Shown here piece after piece: positions 9,501 to 17,626 of a DNA stretch of 30,676 nucleotides. The stretch comes from a virus, in IMG/VR virus record IMGVR_UViG_3300030098_004595, positions 22,830 to 53,505 of that record, one strand, 5' to 3'. How positions within the stretch are numbered: the first letter of the stretch is position 1; every line of letters begins with the position of its first letter. The translations under genes and the position numbers were made by a program. The notes under the pieces were generated by a model. That model was not told where the DNA came from. It saw nothing but the letters and a program-made list of their open reading frames with translations, and made no database searches.

Positions 9501-10956
9501 CAGAAAATGCAGACTGATTAATTTCTTTAATATCAGAAGCAAATGGATTTAATAATGAGAACCTTTCTTCACCAATAGTAGCCCCAACTTCTTTAAGTAA
9601 ATTCGTTAATGCTGTTTCTTTAGTAGGTCCATAACCTTGACGCATTGCTTCTGATATAATGTAATTCCAAGTCTGTTGATACCCTTCTACACCTCCTTGT
9701 TCAAGTGCTCCTGCAGTCCAATCTATACCTCCCCACAAAAGTTCCCATCCTACACCACGTTTTGCCTGTGCACCTAATTCTTCAAGGGAAACCTTACCTG
9801 CAAGTCTATTCATCAAGGTAGACATAAATATTCTATCAGCTTGTTTGTTTACCCCAAGGGCTTTAGTAAGTTTATTGAATTGAAATTTTTCTAATAAAAG
9901 ACTAACTGGAACATATCCAATAGTACCTAAACCAGCAATAGGAGCTGCATCTTTAGGTTCAAACCCATATTCGTCTACTAATATATCAAGCCCAGTACTA
10001 TATATATCTCCACCCTCTAATGCAGCCATTGTACCTAACCCTAATGCTTGTGAACCTTTTACTAAACCTGTGCCAGCTGACTTAAGAGCTTTAAGCTTAG
10101 TAAATGCCCCTATTCCCTTTGACACTGTACCTACAGTACCCCAAGCACCCATAGCAATAATTGATGGAGCTAGATCAGCAAAACCACGTTTTATCATTTT
10201 AGGAGTATAAAAGTTTTTCCAATTCATAGGGTCTGAGTCAACATCAAGCATGTATGCTTGTATTGCTGGGTCATTTTTAATTGTCTCGTTAATAGACTCA
10301 TCTGCCCATTTCTTTAAATCATATGAAAAATTAGCCAATGATGTAGCTATATCCCTAAGATCTCTAGTCCTTTCTAGATTGTCAGCACCAGCTCGTCTAG
10401 CTGTATCTCTTTCAACAGCTGAAAATTTATAGTCTGGTCGTTTACTTACTTCTCTTTGTGCTAACTCTCTAGCATATTGATCTTTTGTTTTTCCTTCTGG
10501 AATTTTTACATTATAATTATTTATTGAATCTAATGCTAACCCATACCATACAGCCTCATTTTCGTTAAAATACTGATTGACTCTACGTCTTGGATCATCT
10601 TCTTCTAATGTAATATAGTCTAATAAAGCTGCAGCGGTACCTACTGCTCCTGCAGGGATTTGTTTGATCATAGATTTTAAATTATGATAGATCATTTTAC
10701 CCGTACTTGCACGATTAGGGTCTGACCAATTTTTAATTTGTCTTTCTTGCCCTATATTTTTAAACTGAATGGTATTGCTTTCTGGATTAAATGTAGCGAA
10801 TTTATCTCTATCTTTAATATGAGCAATATGTTCTGGGTGTTTTAAAAACCATTGGTTTAGCAAGTCTTCATCTTCAAGTCTTGCATATCTTGTAGTAGGA
10901 TAAGCCGCTCTAATTCGATTGGCAAATTCACTGGATGTAAATTCTCTTAAAGACAT
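6586..10956 (-). CDS. Giant internal virion (ejection) protein with membrane-active N-terminal region
   Basis: 1456 residues. The start follows TAAGG with a 7-base spacing and lies 4 bases after the upstream stop. Residues about 255-350 are Gly/Ala-rich and hydrophobic, followed by amphipathic sequence to about 500 that ends in a Gly/Pro/Arg patch (PGVPAIGRRPARA). Such segments are typical of phage ejection proteins that enter the cell envelope. Residues 868-915 form a Pro/Lys/Glu-rich linker, and 980-1190 are strongly Lys/Glu/Ala-rich and should form long coiled coils. The C-terminus is again acidic and helical. I see no lysozyme, transglycosylase or protease motif. It sits between smaller internal proteins and the polymerase-like gene, which fits a channel or core protein that carries DNA and the other giant proteins into the host. 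Function is inferred from composition and position. Confidence 0.8.
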   Translation of the reverse strand: MSLREFTSSEFANRIRAAYPTTRYARLEDEDLLNQWFLKHPEHIAHIKDRDKFATFNPESNTIQFKNIGQERQIKNWSDPNRASTGKMIYHNLKSMIKQIPAGAVGTAAALLDYITLEEDDPRRRVNQYFNENEAVWYGLALDSINNYNVKIPEGKTKDQYARELAQREVSKRPDYKFSAVERDTARRAGADNLERTRDLRDIATSLANFSYDLKKWADESINETIKNDPAIQAYMLDVDSDPMNWKNFYTPKMIKRGFADLAPSIIAMGAWGTVGTVSKGIGAFTKLKALKSAGTGLVKGSQALGLGTMAALEGGDIYSTGLDILVDEYGFEPKDAAPIAGLGTIGYVPVSLLLEKFQFNKLTKALGVNKQADRIFMSTLMNRLAGKVSLEELGAQAKRGVGWELLWGGIDWTAGALEQGGVEGYQQTWNYIISEAMRQGYGPTKETALTNLLKEVGATIGEERFSLLNPFASDIKEINQSAFSGMSGSIIPGVPAIGRRPARAWKQYKAAFHAEKRKDGTRAGFSIDQDGSVITLIKDDLPYYVYNAGTEAEAVKMAEQFRSDLSNREVYDYEDINDEGDSNANIAINREFNTIEDYANLLAGQLELSEIKANTEYEKAFGKNPNNVQKLIIKGAKYDSDIGRKAYDIVSQSGNANIFKQLGLEDNTVKALEREVANYLTKSKSIEAHEKVKGTKNAKKLEDIKRTIGEFSTDDVLDAVAENRYEEMLSEKLDIQLEKKLDDKFQSKIDSKVDEDNGLGQLQTLAKGVDLGNINKKNLQPAQLQAALMLGYLKNGEQWLYDRLRSGKGKANNTTLNKLSKTLGLEFKPDEIRSKREAVIEHVSGTLMLFADQFSQEFKGQTISTLKKEQSKKDKPKREVKEAPPVVEEKKPEYKEVAPGVFEEVGPKKFRIPKTIEAIDKAIARSEKYLESDEITKDEIPDVKARIAALKLGRKEKETAKPTKAPTKKETAAEGVLTVDQNRQLNKDIKKAKKEASAARKIYLDALDGLEDGTATQDYVDITKIANEEADLKVLKLQKKKYGKREAKTLDGNIIIKEAITKGKEIEAIDAQIKSTEEWLSKQKDPVQKTRLEIMQDKLDKNPKYKKVIAKEKKAKEKVAKAKKELATQTSTEGFMPEPFQKETIKKVELAERELSAAKVERQKLEEQVQLDTPVSKDNPSQAKYDAVDKLGKTFQWIDFPGDNLKLAKWKNTYNSLAGEYSLGGIGSVLQKINTETIKGLPGLKPLLASQARFEELMKVVSNFWDNNTDKWKANLSKKDQKLLDEYIELLTQGVNALKETFNPKLKKAGFDLIFDKQEDLKGEAYLDIPNRVQFPPAKSRKEAHAIVDGEKVLLTEEQKDRLLAINEKKNSPVLALQGQAEAELYQLGGELIEQRKAPTISTDAIVQAIKEVNEETQEISGIVSKIIKSEETQAQDIKNEADNINKEIDEDFCL

Positions 10957-10960
10957 AGAG

Positions 10961-12457
10961 CTACCTTAATATTGTTTCAAGTCTTGTACTGCTCAATTCT
11001 TCGTCTGCTTCTTCTAATGTAAGATATCCATAGATAAGACTAGCAAATGTTTTTTCAATAGCACGTTGTTTTTCATTTTTGCCAAGGAGGCCACCAGTTT
11101 CAAAGCCTGCAAAATACTCTTGCAAGTCTGATAATGTAATTTCACTTATAGTCTTACCTTCTTTAGCAAACTGACTGACAATATTAACAAAAATACCTTG
11201 AGCATCTACATCGCTATATGATAAGGGTTTAATATCAACTCCAGATAAAGAAGTATAGGTTTCGTCTTCAAACTCATTAGCAAGTATTTTAATGTTATGT
11301 TCATATTTTTGACGTAAATCAGCTAAAGTACGTCTGTCTAAGTTTTGATCTTGTTCTGGTTGGAATGGTATAAGATCTGGATGAACTAATTCTCTACCAG
11401 ATTTAGGCCTATTGCTATCCTTATAGTACATAGCACTATTGCTATCAGAAGATCTTTCTTTTACTATATTACCCCAGCTATCCCATGCACTATCTTGAAT
11501 GCCTTGTTCAGCTTTATCAAACCATTCTTGAGCTTTATCATATTCGCCTCGTTGCAAGTGTTTATAAGCACGTTGCATTTTTGAATCATCTAACTGATAC
11601 CCTTTATATTTAACAATCTTATTATGTTCATAGATAGATTTTAGTTCTTCTTCATTAAACTGCTTAATTGGATACCTTTGTTTAAACTGTTCAAAAGATT
11701 CTTCTTGTTTTGGCATTGTATCATGGCCACTTATATCTTCTGATAAATTTGCTAAATTAATAACATCATTTCTATGATCGTTTAAATCATTAAATGCTGA
11801 CGCAGAACTGTTCCCTCTGTATTGTTTTGCAACTTGATCTAAATTACCTAAAACATCAATAATATCACTAGTTTCTAATTCATCAGAAAGCTTGGATAAT
11901 TCATTCTTAGCTTCTGCAATAGAAGACTGAATAACAGTGTCATTACGCAATATATTTCTATTTGCAACAATATTTTTTCTTAAATTTTTAGCTAAACTTT
12001 GGTTTACTGAACCTCTTACTTGACCTAATCCATTATCAAAAATATTTAATGCTGTTGTATACTCTTGATCACTCTTAAATTTAGATGCATTATCTGTTAA
12101 GTCTTCAAGTGATTTCATTAATTGAGCTTGATATTCAGCCTCAACCCTTCCATTATAACGCCTAGTCATAACATCTTTCATTGTATTAGCAATTTTAATA
12201 TTTTCATCGCCAACAACTTCTTTAGCCTTAGTGTCAAACAATTCCTGTGCAATCTCTAGCTCGTAATCTGCATCATAATCTTTAATAGCCAATGATTCTA
12301 ATGATCTTAATATACTAGCTTGAGTCGAGTCTGCCTCACCTTCTTTAGCTTTCTTGTAATCTAATGCTATATCAGCAAGCCCAGTAAGAGTTTTATCTAA
12401 TGCTTCCATTTGCTGTTGTTGAATGCTCTTAGAGCCAAATTGTTTATATTCTGACAT
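10961..12457 (-). CDS. Helical internal virion protein
   Basis: 498 residues, almost entirely predicted-helical from composition (Gln-, Lys-, Glu- and Asp-rich), with no cysteine, signal peptide or membrane segment. One short stretch around residues 296-316 (LQRGEYDKAQEWFDKA) has the look of a single TPR-type helix pair. The ATG overlaps the stop of the upstream gene as TAATG. The gene is followed within 4 bases by the 1456-residue ejection-type gene. Helical, Gln-rich proteins of this size between tail genes and giant internal proteins are the usual place of the mid-sized internal core protein in podoviruses (position of T7 gp15), but I see no sequence match to gp15, so the role rests on context. 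Confidence 0.72.
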   Translation of the reverse strand: MSEYKQFGSKSIQQQQMEALDKTLTGLADIALDYKKAKEGEADSTQASILRSLESLAIKDYDADYELEIAQELFDTKAKEVVGDENIKIANTMKDVMTRRYNGRVEAEYQAQLMKSLEDLTDNASKFKSDQEYTTALNIFDNGLGQVRGSVNQSLAKNLRKNIVANRNILRNDTVIQSSIAEAKNELSKLSDELETSDIIDVLGNLDQVAKQYRGNSSASAFNDLNDHRNDVINLANLSEDISGHDTMPKQEESFEQFKQRYPIKQFNEEELKSIYEHNKIVKYKGYQLDDSKMQRAYKHLQRGEYDKAQEWFDKAEQGIQDSAWDSWGNIVKERSSDSNSAMYYKDSNRPKSGRELVHPDLIPFQPEQDQNLDRRTLADLRQKYEHNIKILANEFEDETYTSLSGVDIKPLSYSDVDAQGIFVNIVSQFAKEGKTISEITLSDLQEYFAGFETGGLLGKNEKQRAIEKTFASLIYGYLTLEEADEELSSTRLETILR

Positions 12458-13536
12458 TATGGTCTAGGGCCTCCATATGTTCCTCCTACGTTTCCACCCC
12501 CTGGGTCATCAAGTCTCTCATACCCTGGAGTTGATGCACGATCAATTGTTTCTATTTGGAGTCCAGCATAAAACTCATCAATATCAATTGACCCATCATT
12601 TAATTGATTCATAAGATTATCTATATACTCTTCTGAAAGTCCTGAATCTTTTAGGCGACTTAGAGAAAGTCTAAGATACTCAGGTTCAATCCCATATTCA
12701 AGAGCAAAATCAATATAATCTATTGCTTTATCTTCAGCTAATCCTAACCCTGTAAGTGAGTCATCGCCTTCATAAATTAAATCATAATCTTGACCTTCAG
12801 GATCTGTAAAAAATAAATCTTTAACATTTTTAGCAATAGAAATCTCCCATGCTTCCTGCATATTATCAACTTCTTTTGCAAGATCTAAATTTAATGACTC
12901 TGTTCTATTTTCAAGATTAGTAAGCTTCATATTGTAAGCTGCATCATATTTAACAGACTCTAAATCTCCAATTCGTCCTTCTACCCAATCTCCATCTTCT
13001 GCATAATAGCCAGTATTACGTTTAATATCATCTATAGATTTAATGGTCTTTTTTCTTGAATATGCATGTGAAGCATTGGCAGTATTAATTTTACTCTTAA
13101 CCGCATCATATGCAAGATTGGTAATATCTTCTCCAACATGAATGCCAGTTTTAGCTTGAGTAGCAGTGATATTATTTAATTCAGTTAATGCACCTAAAGT
13201 AATTGCATCTTTTTTCAATTGATGATTATGTTTAGCTTTTGACATATTGTTCTTTAGATTACTAAGATTCATTTCAGAAATTTGCTGTCTAAACCCTGTA
13301 TTCTTTTTTAATCTATCTTCTTCTTGCTCTATAAATATATCAAGATTTTCTTGAAGATGGTCTTTTTTTATTCCAGTTTGTTCTGTTGAAATATCTTCAC
13401 GTAAAGTATTATAATCAAAGAATAATGCACCATAATTGTCATATAACTCATCAGCATTTCTAAAGCCTAATTCTCTCCATTTATCTTCATACTTAGTCCA
13501 ATATAGATCCATAGGGCCTAAATTATTATTTGCCAT
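12457..13536 (-). CDS. Internal virion-type protein, unrecognised family
   Basis: 359 residues with an ATG preceded by an AGGAGG site 5 bases upstream. The N-terminal two thirds are charged and helical (Lys/Glu/Asn-rich, possible coiled coil about 60-115), the last third is acidic with short helices, and the final 20 residues are a flexible Gly/Pro tail. It has no cysteine and no membrane segment. It overlaps the next gene by one base (TAATG), so the two products are probably made in matched amounts and may act together. The setting, between a coiled-coil/Cys-rich protein and a helical internal protein, suggests a virion-internal or ejection function. I do not recognise the family. Confidence 0.7.
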   Translation of the reverse strand: MANNNLGPMDLYWTKYEDKWRELGFRNADELYDNYGALFFDYNTLREDISTEQTGIKKDHLQENLDIFIEQEEDRLKKNTGFRQQISEMNLSNLKNNMSKAKHNHQLKKDAITLGALTELNNITATQAKTGIHVGEDITNLAYDAVKSKINTANASHAYSRKKTIKSIDDIKRNTGYYAEDGDWVEGRIGDLESVKYDAAYNMKLTNLENRTESLNLDLAKEVDNMQEAWEISIAKNVKDLFFTDPEGQDYDLIYEGDDSLTGLGLAEDKAIDYIDFALEYGIEPEYLRLSLSRLKDSGLSEEYIDNLMNQLNDGSIDIDEFYAGLQIETIDRASTPGYERLDDPGGGNVGGTYGGPRP

Positions 13537-13569
13537 TATGCCTCCTGTATATTTCTTTAACTATTCCCA

Positions 13570-15105
13570 TTAAACTGCTATTACTGGATCGCAACCACCA
13601 TAACTGTTTGGCTGTTTCCCTTCAGGGCACCAATGCATACCTACTTCAAATGCTGTTCCATAATTAGCACCAGGTCCAGTACCCCATCCTGGAGGAAAGA
13701 CAATGTTGCCTCCTGTGCCACCTGTACTGCCTTGGCCTAATTCATCTGCCTCTACGCATCCTCCACCAGTCCATACTCCTCCACCAGCAAGGCAAGTTCC
13801 TTCTGGATCAGGATCAGTCCATACACCTCCTTCATCAGTTCCACCAAGACCAAGGTCTCCATCTCCACCTTCTTCTATACACTGACATAAAGTATCTGAC
13901 CAAGACCAACCAATTCCACAATAAGATTCTCCACCAGGACAATTACCACTATATGCTGGGTCTGTATCTGTTGGGCCAACTACTTCATCTCCAGCGCCTA
14001 AGTCATGTGACCCTGGCTCTGTTCCATATTCACAGGAGCCATCGTCAATAGTTGCTTGAGGATCATAATTATTCGCATCTGGATAAGTACAGCCAGTAGT
14101 TTCTCCAACTGTAGCCAATTCTTCAGTATATGCTTCAGAGCTAAATGGATTAAATTCAAAGTGCTCAAAACCTGCTGGTGCAGTATAGCCTGAAAGTTGA
14201 GTAGTCATATCTTGAATAAGACCTGCATACCAATCTTCATATATATCTAATGCTTCTAGTTCAAATTCGCCACCAACAGTTTCAAGATATTGAGATAATC
14301 CTAAGTTCTGCAATTCTAGTTGATCAGAAAACCCAGTTTGTATGCCACTTACATCAAAATCATATCCAGCAAGATCTTCTGCTATTGCTGCTTGTGCAGA
14401 ATCACGTATGCCTCTTTGGCTTATTATATTTTGTCTAATCTCTTTCCCTAATTTTTCTTGTAAATTTTTAAAAGCTAAAGATCCACCTCCTCCAATGCCT
14501 CTACCAGCTTGTAATCTTTTAGATTTTAATTCTTGCATACCAGCTTGCAATGCTTGGTTTCTAGACATTCTCGCTTCTCTTAATTGAGATTGTTTATCTA
14601 TCTCTATATCTTCTAATCCACTTAAATAATTTGATTCCAAGTTAGACAATTGAGTTTCTAATACTCCACCTTCTCCAGCTTGTGCTTGTGTCCACGTATC
14701 ATAAGTCTCCCATGCATGCTCCATATCTGTTGCATATCTACTCTCTAGATCAGCTATTTCTGCTGCATCAAAAGCCCATTGTCCAATCTGTTCGCTATAC
14801 ATATTTGTAAAATCTGCTAGAACTTGATCGTAGCCTTCTAAGCCTTCATATTGGTTAAATCCTAACGTTGCAATAGCATCTACTAAGTCACTTGATCCTA
14901 ATGAAAATAATGGATTATAGCCTTCAGGAAGTCCAGTAGAAACATTGAATTGAAAATCTGGAGTTCCACCCCATTCATAAATATCTCTTCCAAATTGATA
15001 ATCAGAACCAACTCCAATATTAATTCTATCATCAAAAGATAACCCTCCAGTATATCCTTCATATGATATCCCCTCTATTTCAAATGGATTGTATTGCTCA
15101 GGCAC
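13570..15105 (-). CDS. Virion protein with cysteine-rich C-terminal region
   Basis: 511 residues starting with GTG that overlaps the upstream TAG (TAGTG), with AGGT and AGGAG just upstream. The N-terminal part (1-330) has no cysteine and is acidic and helical, with a likely coiled coil at about 110-245 interrupted by a Gly run (GRGIGGGG, 201-208). The last third holds ten cysteines (339, 358, 389, 396, 407, 409, 438, 450, 493, 505). Residues 338-360 match a short repeat well known from secreted proteins of aquatic bacteria and some phages, of the form GCxxPxAxNYxPxAxxDDGSCxY. The remaining Cys pairs lie in Gly-rich loops (CLAGGGVWTGGGC). The pattern suggests disulfide-stabilised modules that work outside the cytoplasm, so the protein may be exposed on the particle or delivered to the periplasm. 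It belongs to the ejection block by position. Confidence 0.72.
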   Translation of the reverse strand: MPEQYNPFEIEGISYEGYTGGLSFDDRINIGVGSDYQFGRDIYEWGGTPDFQFNVSTGLPEGYNPLFSLGSSDLVDAIATLGFNQYEGLEGYDQVLADFTNMYSEQIGQWAFDAAEIADLESRYATDMEHAWETYDTWTQAQAGEGGVLETQLSNLESNYLSGLEDIEIDKQSQLREARMSRNQALQAGMQELKSKRLQAGRGIGGGGSLAFKNLQEKLGKEIRQNIISQRGIRDSAQAAIAEDLAGYDFDVSGIQTGFSDQLELQNLGLSQYLETVGGEFELEALDIYEDWYAGLIQDMTTQLSGYTAPAGFEHFEFNPFSSEAYTEELATVGETTGCTYPDANNYDPQATIDDGSCEYGTEPGSHDLGAGDEVVGPTDTDPAYSGNCPGGESYCGIGWSWSDTLCQCIEEGGDGDLGLGGTDEGGVWTDPDPEGTCLAGGGVWTGGGCVEADELGQGSTGGTGGNIVFPPGWGTGPGANYGTAFEVGMHWCPEGKQPNSYGGCDPVIAV

Positions 15106-15848
15106 TATTTACCTACTCCTCTCCAATCAGGAGTAGAAATATATTCTCTAGACGCCATGCCTATACCGGCACTAGTATATGGCTTACTAGCTAGTTGGCT
15201 AGTATAATCTCTATAGACTGGATCTTGAATTGGAGGTGGAGAAAAGGATGAAGAATCTCCTATTTTAAATGACCCTGCTATTTCAGCTAATCCATAAGTT
15301 TTAGCTACATCAACTGCTATTGGTCCCATGTTATACAATAAATCTTCAGCCCAATTATTATAAAAAGTTTCATTCCAAACATCAAATGCTTCTAAATCTG
15401 CTTCTAATTGTCTTTCAACACCTTTTCCCCATTGTTCATGTATTTCTGAATCATACTTTCTAGACATATCACTTAACTGAAAATCAAAATCTTCTAATTG
15501 ATCCCTCATGTCCTCTAAGTTTTCTTCAAGGTCATCATACCAACCCCAATCATATGTAGTTGCACCTACCCCAGAGCCAACTTTATACCCAGTAGCACAA
15601 TTGGTTACAGGATTTCCAAAACCAAAAGCACCTGCAACAATACCTACTCCACATCCTACTGCACCACCTATAACACTAGATTCTCCACGTCTTTCACCTG
15701 CCAGCTCTGTTCCTTCTGCAAGTGCCTGCTGGGCCTCACTATATTCATCCATTAGTGCATCTTTTTCACGCTGGACTTTCCTTCTTGTTACAGCTTTATC
15801 TGCTGCAAAAAATGCATCTGCATAAGCATTATTTAATCTATTACTCAT
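15105..15848 (-). CDS. Small internal virion (ejection) protein, T7 gp14-like in layout
   Basis: 247 residues with ATG after AAGGAGA, spaced 6 bases. Residues 58-97 form a Gly/Ala/Val-rich hydrophobic stretch (IGGAVGCGVGIVAGAFGFG) able to enter a membrane. It is flanked by a charged N-terminal helix (1-55) and an acidic helical region (103-160, DDLEENLEDMRDQLEDF). The C-terminus is Ser/Pro-rich. This layout, a small helical protein with a glycine-rich membrane stretch coded just after the tail proteins and before larger internal proteins, is that of the first ejection protein of podoviruses (T7 gp14 type), which forms a pore in the outer membrane. Sequence identity to gp14 is not visible, so this is an analogy. 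Its TAG is shared with the GTG start of the next gene. Confidence 0.65.
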   Translation of the reverse strand: MSNRLNNAYADAFFAADKAVTRRKVQREKDALMDEYSEAQQALAEGTELAGERRGESSVIGGAVGCGVGIVAGAFGFGNPVTNCATGYKVGSGVGATTYDWGWYDDLEENLEDMRDQLEDFDFQLSDMSRKYDSEIHEQWGKGVERQLEADLEAFDVWNETFYNNWAEDLLYNMGPIAVDVAKTYGLAEIAGSFKIGDSSSFSPPPIQDPVYRDYTSQLASKPYTSAGIGMASREYISTPDWRGVGK

Positions 15849-15910
15849 AAGAGTCTCCTTGGAAATCCGTGTAATATAAATCTTTATTCATTAAAATTCC
15901 AACCTTTTTA

Positions 15911-17626
15911 TTATCCATATACAGCATAATCAGTAGTTGCTGCTGGCAATGCTGTTACTTTCATTATAAAAGGAGCATATTCAGATGCCTCTGTTCCATC
16001 AGCTACAGCACTTGAATCTCCTCCCCATCTTAGATCTATTCTGCCTGCTTGAGCAGCCCCTGCTGCAAACCAATATGTATCTACTGCACCAGCAGTAAGC
16101 CCTGTAACAACCCACCTATGAGTAAGTACGTAAGTTTCAGTGCTCGCTCCTATAGTAGCCCAGTTCTCATATTGAGCATCAAGAGATGTAAATCCTGTAG
16201 TAGCATTAGTAGTAGATAATCCTAATGTTAAATGTCTTGCACTTGCGTCAAAATCAACAGTAATACTTGCCATTACTTCTACTACTCCACTTGGAGGGGC
16301 TTTAAATGTCACCTTCATATCATCATGTACAGGATTCATAGAAGCAAGAACATCATATTTTGCAGGAGTAGCATCTCGTCCAAGCGTAGTATAGCCAAGT
16401 ATCATACCTGCATAAGCACTGTTAGCTACACTAAACTCAGTACCTGCTTTTTTAGCTATAAAATTTCCATCATGTGCATCTAAGGTAATAGACCCACCTG
16501 AGTCTACAGTTAGAGCTCCCGCAGAAGTAATTGCATCTCCATCTATATCTAAGTCACCTGCAACAGTTGTGACTGACGCTGTTCCATATCCAACATTAAC
16601 ATTTACTTTGCCGTCATCACCAGTCATCTGATATCCAATTTGCGAAGTGCTTCCATCCATTACAGAAAATACTATTTTGCCTTCTTCACTCCCACCAGTA
16701 GGGCTCTCAATCATACCTCTAATTGATCCATATCCAGTAATATTCCCGCCACTATCGTCACCTTGAAAGAATATTTCTCCTAATACATCACCAATAGCTG
16801 GACTTGCACTGTCCTGCTTAAATACTTGTATTGGACCAGCTGCACCAGCATCAGTAGAAGTTAAGTTGAGACTTGGATAATAAGCAGTAGGGTTACTATC
16901 GTTAATGCTAAAGCTACCTCCATCTGTATCTACAATAATACTTCCAGCTACATCGATAGTTAAATCACCAGAACTAACATCAATTTCATTATCTGTAAGA
17001 GTCATTCTTTTATTTGCTCCAACTGATAATCCAGTAGCAGTCATATCTATAGCATTAACTCCATTGATTTCCCATTGCAAATTAGAGCCTGCTTTCTGCA
17101 TATTATAATCACTGCTACCTAAAGCAGTATAGTCAAATATTAAATTTTGTGCAGCAAAAGATGCAGGGTGTGTCCCTGACCCAGCTGTAACCCAAGATGC
17201 AGAGGCATTTTCAAACCAATATTGCAAAGTTCTACCATTTGCTTCTAGTCTTAAATTTTTATTATTAGTAGGTAAAGATGAACTTTTATCTTCTCCAAGT
17301 AAAAGATTATTTCTATTCCCATTAAAACTTATATCTCTACCAGATTGTAATTGAAGATCTCCAGAGTTTGATATGCGAGTTTTATTTCCAGGAGATACTT
17401 TACCTGCACTAGAGTTAACTTCTTCTCTGCCTCCACCAATTTCTTTTAAGTGCTCTCCAATTATATACCATTTATTTCTATATTTAGCAAATAGCTTTAA
17501 ACCAGTATTAGTTACTCTTAATGCTAAATCACCATCAAATCCTTCATCATTACGAGGAACACCTTTACCAACTCTTATTTGAGAAGATTTAAGATGATGT
17601 AGCTGTCTATCTCTATACTTAGGCAT
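15911..17626 (-). CDS. Tail fibre protein
   Basis: 571 residues, ATG overlapping the upstream stop as TAATG. The N-terminal 55 residues (MPKYRDRQLHHLKSSQIRVG, then a DLALRVTNTGLKLFAKYRNKWY-like strand segment) look like a particle-binding domain. The middle is low-charge, Gly/Ser/Thr/Asp-rich, with repeated short strands of the type GDLTIDVAGSI and GALTVDSGGSITLDAHDG, typical of the trimeric beta-helical shafts of phage fibres. The last 150 residues are richer in aromatic residues and could form the receptor-binding tip. It directly follows the nozzle gene, so the fibre probably attaches at the tail. No endosialidase or pectate-lyase motif was noticed. Receptor specificity cannot be told from the sequence. 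Confidence 0.85.
   Translation of the reverse strand: MPKYRDRQLHHLKSSQIRVGKGVPRNDEGFDGDLALRVTNTGLKLFAKYRNKWYIIGEHLKEIGGGREEVNSSAGKVSPGNKTRISNSGDLQLQSGRDISFNGNRNNLLLGEDKSSSLPTNNKNLRLEANGRTLQYWFENASASWVTAGSGTHPASFAAQNLIFDYTALGSSDYNMQKAGSNLQWEINGVNAIDMTATGLSVGANKRMTLTDNEIDVSSGDLTIDVAGSIIVDTDGGSFSINDSNPTAYYPSLNLTSTDAGAAGPIQVFKQDSASPAIGDVLGEIFFQGDDSGGNITGYGSIRGMIESPTGGSEEGKIVFSVMDGSTSQIGYQMTGDDGKVNVNVGYGTASVTTVAGDLDIDGDAITSAGALTVDSGGSITLDAHDGNFIAKKAGTEFSVANSAYAGMILGYTTLGRDATPAKYDVLASMNPVHDDMKVTFKAPPSGVVEVMASITVDFDASARHLTLGLSTTNATTGFTSLDAQYENWATIGASTETYVLTHRWVVTGLTAGAVDTYWFAAGAAQAGRIDLRWGGDSSAVADGTEASEYAPFIMKVTALPAATTDYAVYG

Noticed and set aside
13703-13885. Pro/Ser-rich open frame on the plus strand.
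   Set aside because: It is the reverse complement of the Gly-rich coding region of the 511-residue protein and has no ribosome binding site.
15859-15902. Inverted repeat TTGGAA...TTCCAA between fibre and small ejection gene as a terminator.
   Set aside because: Only 6 pairs with a 32-base loop and no U tract; likely chance, and one arm overlaps the ribosome binding site.
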